DNA of 17,050 bases, from positions 1-17,050 of the forward strand of contig CAMRAP010000012.1 of assembly GCA_947039985.1 (NCBI GenBank). Direction: 5' to 3'. Position 1 is the stretch's first letter, and the number at the start of each line of letters is the position of its first letter. The notes below the pieces were generated by a model. It made no database searches. It was not told the origin of the DNA and worked only from the letters and a program-made list of their open reading frames with translations. Below are positions 1-6,811 of the stretch, piece after piece. The DNA comes from an uncultured Odoribacter sp. GTDB taxonomy: Bacteria; Bacteroidota; Bacteroidia; Bacteroidales; Marinifilaceae. The translations under genes and the position numbers were made by a program.

Positions 1-566
1 CTGGTATTGAGAAGTCATTTAAAACTGCTTATGAAGAAGATGAATGTTTGACTCCATTGACGATAGATGATATTAAACAAAAATTTGGAGGGGGAACAGA
101 AATCTTTCAAAGAAGAGACGAGGAGACTGGTGAAATGATTGATGTCCCTGTTGAGAATGAAATCCATACAGAGGAGGTGAAGCGAATTCAAGTGAAGGAA
201 TTATGGTTCTTTAATAAAAGAACATCTCGCATGGAAGTTCGGATTATTTCTATTTGTCCTATCCGTGAATACACTAAAGATGATGTAGAAGGTATTTTAA
301 AGCGTGAGTTGTTTTGGGTTGATTATGGCGAGTTTAGAGATCTTTTTGTAAAACAGCAAGTATATAATTTCCAAAATGATGCTTTGCGTTTGAGTTTAGA
401 TGATGTCTTTTTAAAGCGATATTTTAGCTCTAGAATTATAAAAGAGACGAATCCTTATGATAACCGTTCTATTCAAAAGTATTCAGCTGGATTGGATGCC
501 ATTTTAGTCTCTGAGGAGATTAAAAGAGAGATTTTCAATAAGGAGCAAGATCTGTGGGAATATTAA
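1..566 (+). CDS. gldN: Type IX secretion / gliding motility protein GldN (PorN), 3' part
   Basis: C-terminal part of GldN/PorN, which forms a periplasmic ring with the lipoprotein GldK/PorK in the type IX secretion system of Bacteroidota. The frame is open from base 3 with no stop upstream, so the TTG at 48 is not the start and the gene begins outside the window. About 188 residues are visible. Recognisable family segments are FNKRTSRMEVRIISICPI, then LFWVDYGEFRDLF, then LKRYFSSRIIKE, and the ending GLDAILVSEEIKREIFNKEQ before DLWEY. The frame closes with TAA just ahead of a strong hairpin. The genes usually found before it (gldK, gldL, gldM) would lie upstream of this window. The identification rests on recalled family similarity, not a search. 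Confidence 0.9.
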   Translation, partial: GIEKSFKTAYEEDECLTPLTIDDIKQKFGGGTEIFQRRDEETGEMIDVPVENEIHTEEVKRIQVKELWFFNKRTSRMEVRIISICPIREYTKDDVEGILKRELFWVDYGEFRDLFVKQQVYNFQNDALRLSLDDVFLKRYFSSRIIKETNPYDNRSIQKYSAGLDAILVSEEIKREIFNKEQDLWEY

Positions 567-574
567 AAAAAATA

Positions 575-608
575 AAAAAAAGCTGTGTCGATTGACACAG
601 CTTTTTTT
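575..608. terminator. Bidirectional rho-independent terminator between gldN and the peptidase gene
   Basis: Perfect inverted repeat AGCTGTGTC / GACACAGCT around a four-base loop (GATT). The stem is extended by an A-run on the left and a T-run on the right, so each strand shows a GC-containing stem followed by U residues. It fills the gap between two convergent genes (stops at 566 and 613) and can serve both. Confidence 0.9.
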
Positions 609-612
609 ATTT

Positions 613-1956
613 CTAATCTGCTGGTTCAGCCAGCCACTCTTTTAGTGTATCTATTAAATCCTCTTTAGACACTGGATCAAAATGACTGATTCGACAACCG
701 TGGTGCATATCAGCCTTCACATATTTGCGACATTTCCAATTGTCTTTTAAATCAACAGCTGTAGCCGACCATGGATCAATTCCCCCATATATAAATAGTA
801 TACGTTCTGCATCTGTTTGCAGCCATTTGTTGATGGCTTTCATCTGTTTGCTATTGAATGGTTTCTTTACCGCTCCTTTCGGCATTGTAAATGAAAAATC
901 TATATCCTTTTTCTCATCCTTTAAATATTTCTTGAAATACTTCAGGTCATACTTATACATTCCCATTTCTGTTAATGCTCCATAGAAGAATGGATATAAA
1001 TGTTCGATCTCTTTGTCATCAAAAAAATTGGGAGGGGATACTTGTACTAAATATTCAAAAATCTCATCTAAATCATTCACCTCTAGATTTGGAATCTCCT
1101 CACAATTACTTCCCCACTGCCAAAATGCAAATGGATACTCAAGCACTGCTAGGTTAAAAGCTCTTTCCATTCCTCCTGCTGCTTGAAATGTATAAGATCT
1201 AGCCTCTGCATATTCTTTAAAAAGAGGCAGAAGCTTTGCTCTATTTTCAAAGCACATCATTTGAAAATCACGAATGATGTATCGGCAATCTCTTTGCGTA
1301 CTTCCTCCTGAAAAAAACGATGAGAAACCCACTCTAGCACTGCCTAAACGACTCAAAAACTTATTGATGCGAGGATCAATATACTCTAAATTTAAGGGTG
1401 CCACATAAGGCACACTAATATCTACATCTTCTGGATAAAAATAGCGATGAAAAATGGTTGTTTGTCCCCCCTTGCTAATACCCGTTGAAATCCATTTTGT
1501 CGATGGATAAATTTGCTCTTTTAGCGATTGAATGATTTTATGCTGATCGTTAGCTGCATTTTTGATCGTTAAATCTTCCCAAGGAATATCTCCTTTAGGG
1601 ACACTTTTATCAAAGAAACGATGTTCTATTCTCACTTGATTGCCTTCAAACAAACTAGCTAATTCTCCTGCTCCTTTGGGGCCTATGGTGTAGCCATCTA
1701 ACTCAATAATTGTAGGTGCATCACTATTCCGATGTCCTAAGAGTACTTGCTGCTTAAATGTGCCTTTGCTTGGGTCATTGTGATCAATTGGTTGTTCAAA
1801 CCAAAATTGATAGTACTCATCAAAGGGCTTCACTTCCCACTCTTTAATGTCACTGATTTGTGGGATTCCCTTTAATTTTTCTAGTATTCCATTGGCTCCA
1901 AATAAAGTAATAGAACATATTAAAAGGAATACAAATGTGCTCAAAAATCTTTTCAT
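613..1956 (-). CDS. Exported serine peptidase, S37/S28-like (tripeptidyl-aminopeptidase type)
   Basis: A 447-residue protein resembling the PS-10/S37 peptidases, often labelled S28 family serine protease in Bacteroidales. It has an N-terminal signal peptide (KR, then a hydrophobic run at about residues 4-20), so it acts outside the cytoplasm. The nucleophile motif is GISKGG with Ser161, matching the G-x-S-K-G-G of S37 enzymes. Likely partners in the alpha/beta-hydrolase triad are Asp394 (YGGIDPWSA) and His418 or His419 (DMHHG). Family members release short peptides from the N-terminus of substrates, which suits a peptide-using bacterium. I see no type IX C-terminal sorting domain, so the nearby gldN does not imply type IX export. 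It is convergent with gldN and shares its terminator. It lies 95 bases downstream of hisB on the same strand but is not obviously part of that operon. I could not identify a convincing promoter. Confidence 0.8.
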   Translation of the reverse strand: MKRFLSTFVFLLICSITLFGANGILEKLKGIPQISDIKEWEVKPFDEYYQFWFEQPIDHNDPSKGTFKQQVLLGHRNSDAPTIIELDGYTIGPKGAGELASLFEGNQVRIEHRFFDKSVPKGDIPWEDLTIKNAANDQHKIIQSLKEQIYPSTKWISTGISKGGQTTIFHRYFYPEDVDISVPYVAPLNLEYIDPRINKFLSRLGSARVGFSSFFSGGSTQRDCRYIIRDFQMMCFENRAKLLPLFKEYAEARSYTFQAAGGMERAFNLAVLEYPFAFWQWGSNCEEIPNLEVNDLDEIFEYLVQVSPPNFFDDKEIEHLYPFFYGALTEMGMYKYDLKYFKKYLKDEKKDIDFSFTMPKGAVKKPFNSKQMKAINKWLQTDAERILFIYGGIDPWSATAVDLKDNWKCRKYVKADMHHGCRISHFDPVSKEDLIDTLKEWLAEPAD

Positions 1957-2021
1957 ACGTTTAAAATTTACGGTTTACATCTATTATAAATATTCTCCTC
2001 TAGGCAGTGCAATATACTAAA

Positions 2022-2039
2022 TATTCTTTATGAAGAATA
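2022..2039 (-). terminator. Weak AT-rich hairpin after hisB, possible his operon terminator
   Basis: A 7-bp perfect inverted repeat (TATTCTT / AAGAATA) with a four-base loop starts about 12 bases past the hisB stop. On the minus strand it is followed by a mixed AT tract (TATTTAGTATA) rather than a clean U-run. The position fits a terminator, but the stem has only one G/C pair, so the call is weak. Confidence 0.35.
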
Positions 2040-2051
2040 CGTTCCTCGTAA

Positions 2052-3146
2052 TTATAATGTTCCTTTAGATGAAGGAATTCCTCCTCCTGATTGACGGATT
2101 GCGCTGCGAATGGCACGAGCAAAAGCTTTAAAAATAGCTTCAATGATATGGTGCATATTCTCTCCCTCTGCACGGATATGTAAATTACATTTACAACTTT
2201 GACAGAATGCTGCAAAAAAGTGTTTTGTCATTTCAGTAGGAAAATCACCCACATACTCCCGATCAAATGCAACATCCCATTCCAAGTGAGCACGTCCACC
2301 AAAATCCAATAAAACTTCCGCCTTTACTTCATCCATCGGTAGGGCAAATCCATAGCGTTCTATTCCTTTTTTCCCTCCTAAAGCCATTGTAAAACACTCT
2401 CCTAAAACAATACCAGTATCTTCAATCGTATGGTGTTCATCTACATTTAAATCTCCTGCTACTTGAATATTTAAATCCACTCCTCCATGTCGAGCAATCT
2501 GCTCCAACATATGATCAAAAAAGTGTAATCCGGTATGGATTTGACTATTTCCCTCTCCGTTTAAATCTAGCTCTATTGCAATTTCAGTTTCAGAAGTTTT
2601 GCGAGCTATTTTTGCTTTGCGGCTACCCTTTTTTAAAAAGCTTGCAATCTCTTTCCACGACTTAGATGTTAGCGCTATGGGGTACTCTTCAGATTGTTGT
2701 TCACCAATAAAAATGCCTTTCAAGCCCATGTTCTTAGCCAATTGCATATCTGTGACTCTATCGCCAATCACATACGAATGTTCGCCATCGAGATACTCAT
2801 TCATATATTTTTGCACCATACCTATTCCAGGCTTACGAAAAGGCGAATTTTCCTCTGGCATACTTGGATCAATCAGTATTTCATCAAAAACAACACCCTC
2901 CCCCTCTAAAGTAGTTATCATTAATTGCTGAGGCAACACAAAATCTTCTGCTGGAAAAGAGGATGTACCTAGTCCATCTTGATTGCTAACCATCACCAAT
3001 CGATAGTCTGTTTCTTCTGCAATTTGTCGCAGTGCACCGATTACTCCCGGTAAGAACTCAAATTTCTCAGGACTATCAATCTGAAAATCTATGGCAGGTT
3101 CTTTGATGATAGTTCCGTCTCTATCTATAAATAAAATCTTTTTCAT
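2052..3146 (-). CDS. hisB: Bifunctional histidinol-phosphatase / imidazoleglycerol-phosphate dehydratase
   Basis: A fused 364-residue HisB catalysing the dehydration of imidazoleglycerol phosphate (step 6) and the dephosphorylation of histidinol phosphate (step 8). The N-terminal HAD phosphatase (about 1-165) has the DxDGT motif at Asp8/Asp10, VSNQ (Ser54), RKP (Lys105) and GDRVTD (Asp129/Asp133). The C-terminal dehydratase (about 180-364) has HFFDHMLEQIARHGG, the metal motif DEHHTIEDTG (His238, His239, Glu242), a second HHIIEA (His332, His333, Glu336) and the ending GGGIPSSKGTL. The zinc ligands of enterobacterial HisB (C-x-H...C-x-C before RKP) are absent: the aligned positions are Asp93, Ser95, Ser101 and Phe103. 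It is the last gene of the cluster, 92 bases after hisC. The ATG opens directly into the HAD motif, so the start is secure. Confidence 0.96.
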   Translation of the reverse strand: MKKILFIDRDGTIIKEPAIDFQIDSPEKFEFLPGVIGALRQIAEETDYRLVMVSNQDGLGTSSFPAEDFVLPQQLMITTLEGEGVVFDEILIDPSMPEENSPFRKPGIGMVQKYMNEYLDGEHSYVIGDRVTDMQLAKNMGLKGIFIGEQQSEEYPIALTSKSWKEIASFLKKGSRKAKIARKTSETEIAIELDLNGEGNSQIHTGLHFFDHMLEQIARHGGVDLNIQVAGDLNVDEHHTIEDTGIVLGECFTMALGGKKGIERYGFALPMDEVKAEVLLDFGGRAHLEWDVAFDREYVGDFPTEMTKHFFAAFCQSCKCNLHIRAEGENMHHIIEAIFKAFARAIRSAIRQSGGGIPSSKGTL

Positions 3147-3177
3147 CTTTCTATAATTTGTTTTTAGTTGTCAGCTG

Positions 3178-3227
3178 GAACCCCAATTTAAGCATACTCC
3201 TTGGTGTCAATTCTGCATTTGGGTTTC
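3178..3227 (-). repeat. Imperfect inverted repeat in the hisC-hisB gap
   Basis: In a 92-base gap, large for this operon, GAACCCCAA (3178-3186) and TTGGGTTTC (3219-3227) can pair at 8 of 9 positions around a 32-base loop. There is no U-run, so it does not look like a terminator. It might be an mRNA processing or stability element. A 13-codon open frame (3188-3229, minus strand) overlaps it. Function unknown. Confidence 0.35.
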
Positions 3228-3238
3228 ATACTGTAAAT

Positions 3239-4348
3239 CTATGCGGTGTAATTTTTTAAAGCTTTCAGTAGATCGTTATTCTCCTCTTCTGTTCCTACTG
3301 TTATACGGATGCCTCCAGAAATAACGGGTGGTATATCTCTTAATCTGACCACAATTTGTTGATCGATTAAGTAGGTATAAATCTCGCGACATTTATCCGT
3401 TATCGCTAATATAAAATTGGCATCAGAATCATATACTGTTTCAAACAAGTCCAAGGTGCTCAACTCCGTTAAGAGTCGTTGGCGTTCAGATTTGAGCCTC
3501 AAGCATTTTTGCTTAAATCCATCATAATCTTGTAGGAGTTCAATGACAGTTGATTGGGTTAAACTGCTAATATTATAGGGCGGTTTAACTGCATTTAATA
3601 TATTGATCACTTTAGGATTGGAAAAGCACATACCCAAACGTAGACCAGCCATTCCCCAAGCTTTGGAGAGCGTTTGTAGCACGAGTACATTTTTATTGCG
3701 CTCAAGTAAATGGATGGCAGAGGGTTCATCTGTGAAGTCAATATAGGCTTCGTCCACTAAGACAAGCCCCTGAAACTTACGACACACTTGCTCAATCTGC
3801 TCTAAAGGAATAAGCTTGCCTGTTGGGTTGTTGGGCGTACATAAAAAAATGATCTTCGTATGCTCATCTACCTTCTGCCACATTGTTTGCCAATCTGGTA
3901 AAAAATCAGCTGTCAGATTGATCTTCTTTACTGCTATATTATTAATTGCTGCACTCACCTCGTACATCGCATATCCAGGTGAAAAAACAATCATATTATC
4001 TTGTGCCGGTTCACAGAAACTACGAATGATCAAATCAATCAGTTCATCACTTCCATTGCCCAAGATCATTTGATCTGTCGGCACGTTTTTGATCTGAGAA
4101 AGAACCGCTTTTAATTCCTGTTGGAGAGGATCTGGATAGCGATTGTAGCCATTGTCATAAGGATTCTCATTGGCATCCAAAAAGATCGCTTCTTTGCCTT
4201 TATATTCATCACGAGCACACGAATAAGCTTGCAGATGTTGAATATTGGGTCTCACTAATTTTTCTATACTCACTTCTTTGAATGTATCAAAATACGAACA
4301 TGAATCATTGCTCGCTATCACTATTTTTTTCAGGATTGTTTCACGCAT
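3239..4348 (-). CDS. hisC: Histidinol-phosphate aminotransferase
   Basis: A PLP-dependent fold-type I aminotransferase that converts imidazole-acetol phosphate and glutamate to histidinol phosphate (step 7). It has LDANENPYDNGYNRYPDP (substrate and arm region, about 58-75), LGNGSDELID (about 96-105), CTPNNPTG (170-177), VDEAYIDF with Asp199 and Tyr202, and the Schiff-base lysine in TLSKAWGMAGLRLGM (Lys229). The tail IPPVISGGIRITVGT carries the phosphate-binding arginine. The ATG at 4348 gives 369 residues, with about 25 N-terminal residues that do not look like HisC. No other Met occurs there. A GTG at codon 26 (4273) would begin VSIEKLVRPNIQHL, close to the usual HisC start, and gives 344 residues. 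The gap after hisD is 36 bases with the ATG and 111 with the GTG. Identity is certain, the start is not. Confidence 0.95.
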   Translation of the reverse strand: MRETILKKIVIASNDSCSYFDTFKEVSIEKLVRPNIQHLQAYSCARDEYKGKEAIFLDANENPYDNGYNRYPDPLQQELKAVLSQIKNVPTDQMILGNGSDELIDLIIRSFCEPAQDNMIVFSPGYAMYEVSAAINNIAVKKINLTADFLPDWQTMWQKVDEHTKIIFLCTPNNPTGKLIPLEQIEQVCRKFQGLVLVDEAYIDFTDEPSAIHLLERNKNVLVLQTLSKAWGMAGLRLGMCFSNPKVINILNAVKPPYNISSLTQSTVIELLQDYDGFKQKCLRLKSERQRLLTELSTLDLFETVYDSDANFILAITDKCREIYTYLIDQQIVVRLRDIPPVISGGIRITVGTEEENNDLLKALKNYTA

Positions 4349-4384
4349 AATCTTTTTTTTATTGCTATAAATCTAGTATCGTTA

Positions 4385-5668
4385 CTACTTTAGATTCTGA
4401 ACTCGTATTTCAACCGCTCGTTTGTGTGCTATCAGTTGCTCATTTTCAGCCATTATTTCTATGGTTGGTGCTAAAGACTTCAAGCCCTCTTCACTGATCT
4501 CTTGAAAGGTGATTTTTTTACAAAAGGCATCCATATTCACCCCACTATAAGCTTTTGCAAAGCCATTCGTTGGCAGAGTGTGATTAGTCCCTGAAGCATA
4601 ATCACCGGCACTTTCGGGGGAATAGTTTCCTAAGAATACAGAGCCTGCGTTGATCACCTCTGGCACTCGTTCGTTATAATTTTCTATACATAAAATCAAG
4701 TGTTCCGCTCCATATTCATTCGCCAACTGCATACATTCATCTAAATCATTCAATACAATAAATTTAGAATTCTCTAATGCCTTTATTGCTATGCTTTCAC
4801 GCGGGAGGGCTGCCAATTGCTCTTGCAACTCTTTTTCCACCTTTTCTAGCAAATCAATTTCTGGCGTAACCAATACAACTTGACTATCAGGGCCGTGTTC
4901 TGCTTGTGATAAAAGATCTGCTGCAATAAAAGCGGGGCAAGAAGAGTGGTCGGCAACAACCATCACCTCTGAAGGGCCTGCTGGCATATCAATCGCCACT
5001 CCGTATTGGTTTGCTAATTGCTTAGCAGCCGTGACATATTGATTGCCTGGTCCGAAAATCTTATACACCCTAGGAATGGATTCGGTGCCAAAAGTCAGGG
5101 CACCTATTGCTTGTATTCCACCTACTTTATACACTTGTGTCACGCCACACAAACGTGCAGTCCATAGTATGGCAGGATTAATTTGCCCACTTTTATTGGG
5201 TGGTGTACACAGGATGATCTCTTGGCATCCCGACAAAGAAGCTGGAATGGCTAGCATCAAAACAGTAGAAAATAGGGGTGCACTTCCTCCGGGAATATAC
5301 AGTCCCACCTTTTCTATCCCTCTTGCTTCCTGCCAGCAACGAAATCCATCTGGGCTTATAAATTCTATTTTCTCAGCTTTTTGTAGGCTATGAAAAGTAG
5401 ATATATTTTTATATGCCTCACGAATAGCAAACTTTAGTTCTATGGAAACTTGTTGTTCAGCATCCTCAAATTCTGTTTCTGTTACTTGAATATGATCTAT
5501 ATCTACCTGGTCAAAAGAACTGGTATATTTCACAACAGCTTTATCTCCATCTTTTATGATGTCTGCAAAGACATCCTTGCAGATTTTAACTAGATCATCA
5601 TTTTTAATTTGTGGACGTGCCAATATTTCTGACCACATTTCCCGCTTGGGATTTAATATTTTTTCCAT
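4385..5668 (-). CDS. hisD: Histidinol dehydrogenase
   Basis: NAD-dependent, zinc-containing enzyme that oxidises histidinol twice to give histidine, the last steps of the pathway. The length, 427 residues, is normal. Visible motifs are GLYIPGGSAPLFSTVLM (122-138), FGPGNQYVTAAK (205-216), IDMPAGPSEV (226-235) and the SQAEHGPDSQ block. By family knowledge the zinc ligands should be Gln255, His258, Asp356 (SAGDYASG) and His415 near the C-terminus, and the catalytic pair Glu322-His323 (YGAEHL). All are present, so the enzyme should be active. It starts 22 bases after hisG and is clearly co-transcribed with it. Confidence 0.97.
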   Translation of the reverse strand: MEKILNPKREMWSEILARPQIKNDDLVKICKDVFADIIKDGDKAVVKYTSSFDQVDIDHIQVTETEFEDAEQQVSIELKFAIREAYKNISTFHSLQKAEKIEFISPDGFRCWQEARGIEKVGLYIPGGSAPLFSTVLMLAIPASLSGCQEIILCTPPNKSGQINPAILWTARLCGVTQVYKVGGIQAIGALTFGTESIPRVYKIFGPGNQYVTAAKQLANQYGVAIDMPAGPSEVMVVADHSSCPAFIAADLLSQAEHGPDSQVVLVTPEIDLLEKVEKELQEQLAALPRESIAIKALENSKFIVLNDLDECMQLANEYGAEHLILCIENYNERVPEVINAGSVFLGNYSPESAGDYASGTNHTLPTNGFAKAYSGVNMDAFCKKITFQEISEEGLKSLAPTIEIMAENEQLIAHKRAVEIRVQNLK

Positions 5669-5690
5669 AGTCTAAATTTACCTTTTCGTT

Positions 5691-6548
5691 TTAAAGAATC
5701 ATTTTTTCTATTGGTATAATTAAAATGCCCTCTGCTCCAGCATTTCTTAAATTATCAATCACTTCCCAAAATTTATTTTCATTTACTACGGCGTGAACAG
5801 AAACCCAACCTTTCCTTTGTAGAGGTATGATTGTAGGACTTCTCATGCCTGGTAGTAGGCTACATATTGCGTCTAAAGCTTTTTCGGGAGCATTTAGCAA
5901 GATGTATTTATTTGACTTTGAAATTAAGACCGAGTTAATTCTAAAGATTAACTGATCTAAAATCGCTTTTTTATCCGCGCTCAAATTTGGATTTGCAAAT
6001 AAAACAGCTTGAGAATCAAACATTCTATATACTTCCTTTAAGCCATTTTTAAATAGCGTACTACCCGTGCTCACTAAGTCGCAAATCGCATCGGCCAAGC
6101 CAATGTTTGGTGCAATTTCAACCGATCCAGAGATTTCGTGAATTTCAGCTTCTAAGTTATTAGCAGCAAGAAATTTTCTCAAAGAGTTGGGATACGAGGT
6201 GGCAATCCTTTTTCCTTGCAACCAAGAGATATCTTGAAAGTCTGCCGATTTAGGGACAGCTATAGATAAGCGACATTTTGAAAACCCCAGCTCTAATAAG
6301 TTGACAATCCCTGTTTCCTTTTCGATCTCTGTATTATCACCAATTACAGCAATATCAGCTACTCCATCTCTTACATATTGTGGAATATCTGCATTTCGAA
6401 GATAAAGTACTTCTAGCGGAAAATTAGAGGCTTGAGCCATCAATTGATCTTTTCCATTGTTAATAGATATGCCACACTCTTTTAATAGCTTGATAGAATC
6501 CTCATTCAAACGTCCTGATTTTTGCAATGCAATTTTTAAATTTGTCAT
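5691..6548 (-). CDS. hisG: ATP phosphoribosyltransferase, long form
   Basis: Catalyses the first committed step of histidine synthesis, joining ATP and PRPP. At 285 residues it is the long form (HisG_L), with two catalytic lobes (about 1-210) and a C-terminal ACT-like regulatory domain (about 212-285) that in this class binds histidine for feedback inhibition. It therefore needs no HisZ. Visible are LKIALQKSGRLNEDS at the N-terminus and the PRPP-binding segment EIAPNIGLADAICDLVSTGS (144-163). The C-terminal part includes LLPGMRSPTIIPL and GWVSVHAVV. First structural gene of the operon; its ATG lies about 50 bases beyond the attenuator hairpin, so control is likely double: feedback on the enzyme and attenuation of the mRNA. 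Confidence 0.97.
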   Translation of the reverse strand: MTNLKIALQKSGRLNEDSIKLLKECGISINNGKDQLMAQASNFPLEVLYLRNADIPQYVRDGVADIAVIGDNTEIEKETGIVNLLELGFSKCRLSIAVPKSADFQDISWLQGKRIATSYPNSLRKFLAANNLEAEIHEISGSVEIAPNIGLADAICDLVSTGSTLFKNGLKEVYRMFDSQAVLFANPNLSADKKAILDQLIFRINSVLISKSNKYILLNAPEKALDAICSLLPGMRSPTIIPLQRKGWVSVHAVVNENKFWEVIDNLRNAGAEGILIIPIEKMIL

Positions 6549-6599
6549 AGTTTATTTTGTTTTTGTTTTTTCGACTGATTCTGAAAGCGATATAAATAA

Positions 6600-6630
6600 A
6601 ATAAGCTCACCTGAATCAGGCGAGCTTATT
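6600..6630 (-). terminator. his attenuator terminator (3:4 hairpin)
   Basis: Rho-independent hairpin between the leader peptide and hisG. On the minus strand the arms are AATAAGCTCGCCTG and CAGGTGAGCTTATT around the loop ATT, followed by TTATTTATA. The 14-bp stem has a single non-Watson-Crick pair, which is a G-U wobble in the minus-strand RNA but would be an A-C mismatch in a plus-strand RNA. That supports a minus-strand function. No gene end needs a terminator here, since the upstream frame ends at 6812, so premature termination before hisG is the natural reading. Confidence 0.88.
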
Positions 6631-6698
6631 ATACTTTTTATCTAAATTTACAGCATAAAAACATCATCTCACCTGGTATAGTGATGGCAATGATGATG
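6606..6698 (-). promoter_or_regulatory. his attenuator: alternative 1:2 and 2:3 (antiterminator) pairings
   Basis: Reading the minus strand, region 1 is CATCATC inside the His codons (6698-6692) and can pair with GATGATG just past the leader stop (6668-6662). Region 2 is CAGGTGAG (6675-6668), overlapping the leader stop codon. The same eight bases occur in the terminator 3' arm (6613-6606), so region 2 can equally pair with the 5' arm CTCGCCTG (6624-6617). Predicted behaviour: a ribosome stalled on His codons leaves region 2 free, the 2:3 antiterminator forms, and hisGDCB is transcribed. A ribosome that reaches the stop covers region 2, and the terminator folds. The pairings are read from the sequence; the switching is inferred from known amino-acid operon attenuators. 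Confidence 0.75.
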
Positions 6699-6722
6699 GA
6701 AATGTTGTAATCTTGTATTCAT
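6669..6722 (-). CDS. hisL: his operon leader peptide
   Basis: A short frame of 17 residues, MNTRLQHFHHHCHHYTR, followed by TGA. Six of the eight residues from 7 to 14 are histidine, coded by five CAT and one CAC. It begins about 20 bases downstream of a Bacteroidetes-type promoter and ends some 40 bases before the attenuator hairpin, in front of hisG. It plays the part of enterobacterial hisL, although the peptide sequence is unrelated. There is only a weak purine stretch (ACAGAGAATA) before the ATG, which is usual for this phylum. The density of His codons immediately before a his operon makes coincidence unlikely. Translation has not been shown. Confidence 0.85.
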   Translation of the reverse strand: MNTRLQHFHHHCHHYTR

Positions 6723-6741
6723 TATTCTCTGTATTGTTTAG

Positions 6742-6772
6742 CAAAAGTAAATTAAAAAATCAACATTGCAAA
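6742..6772 (-). promoter_or_regulatory. his operon promoter (Bacteroidetes type)
   Basis: On the minus strand TTTG (6772-6769) and TACTTTTG (6749-6742) are separated by 19 bases, a full match to the Bacteroidetes pattern TTTG / TAnnTTTG recognised by the primary sigma factor of this phylum. Transcription would start near 6735, giving the leader peptide an untranslated region of only about 13 bases. The promoter lies in the intergenic stretch beyond the DUF4097-like gene (stop at 6812). Confidence 0.75.
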
Positions 6773-6811
6773 TGTTTTTTAAACAAATGTAATGAAAATT
6801 GAAAAAACCGA

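Noticed and set aside
48..50. TTG as the start of the gldN-like gene
   Set aside because: The same frame is open upstream to base 3 and the protein similarity covers only the C-terminal part of GldN, so the gene runs in from outside the window.
725..1157. Plus-strand frames opposite the serine peptidase gene
   Set aside because: They are antisense to a well-supported coding region and have the composition of shadow frames.
2000..2215. 71-codon minus-strand frame spanning the hisB 3' end
   Set aside because: It overlaps conserved HisB coding sequence in another frame and has no family features.
6669..6722. His-rich stretch as an engineered polyhistidine tag or vector remnant
   Set aside because: The histidines are interrupted by Phe and Cys, there is no flanking vector sequence, and the stretch sits between a native-type promoter and the hisG attenuator.
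6750..6811. Terminator for the DUF4097-like gene
   Set aside because: The AT-rich sequence TTGTTTAAAAAACATTTG can form only a very weak stem with no G/C core, and most of it is taken up by the his promoter.
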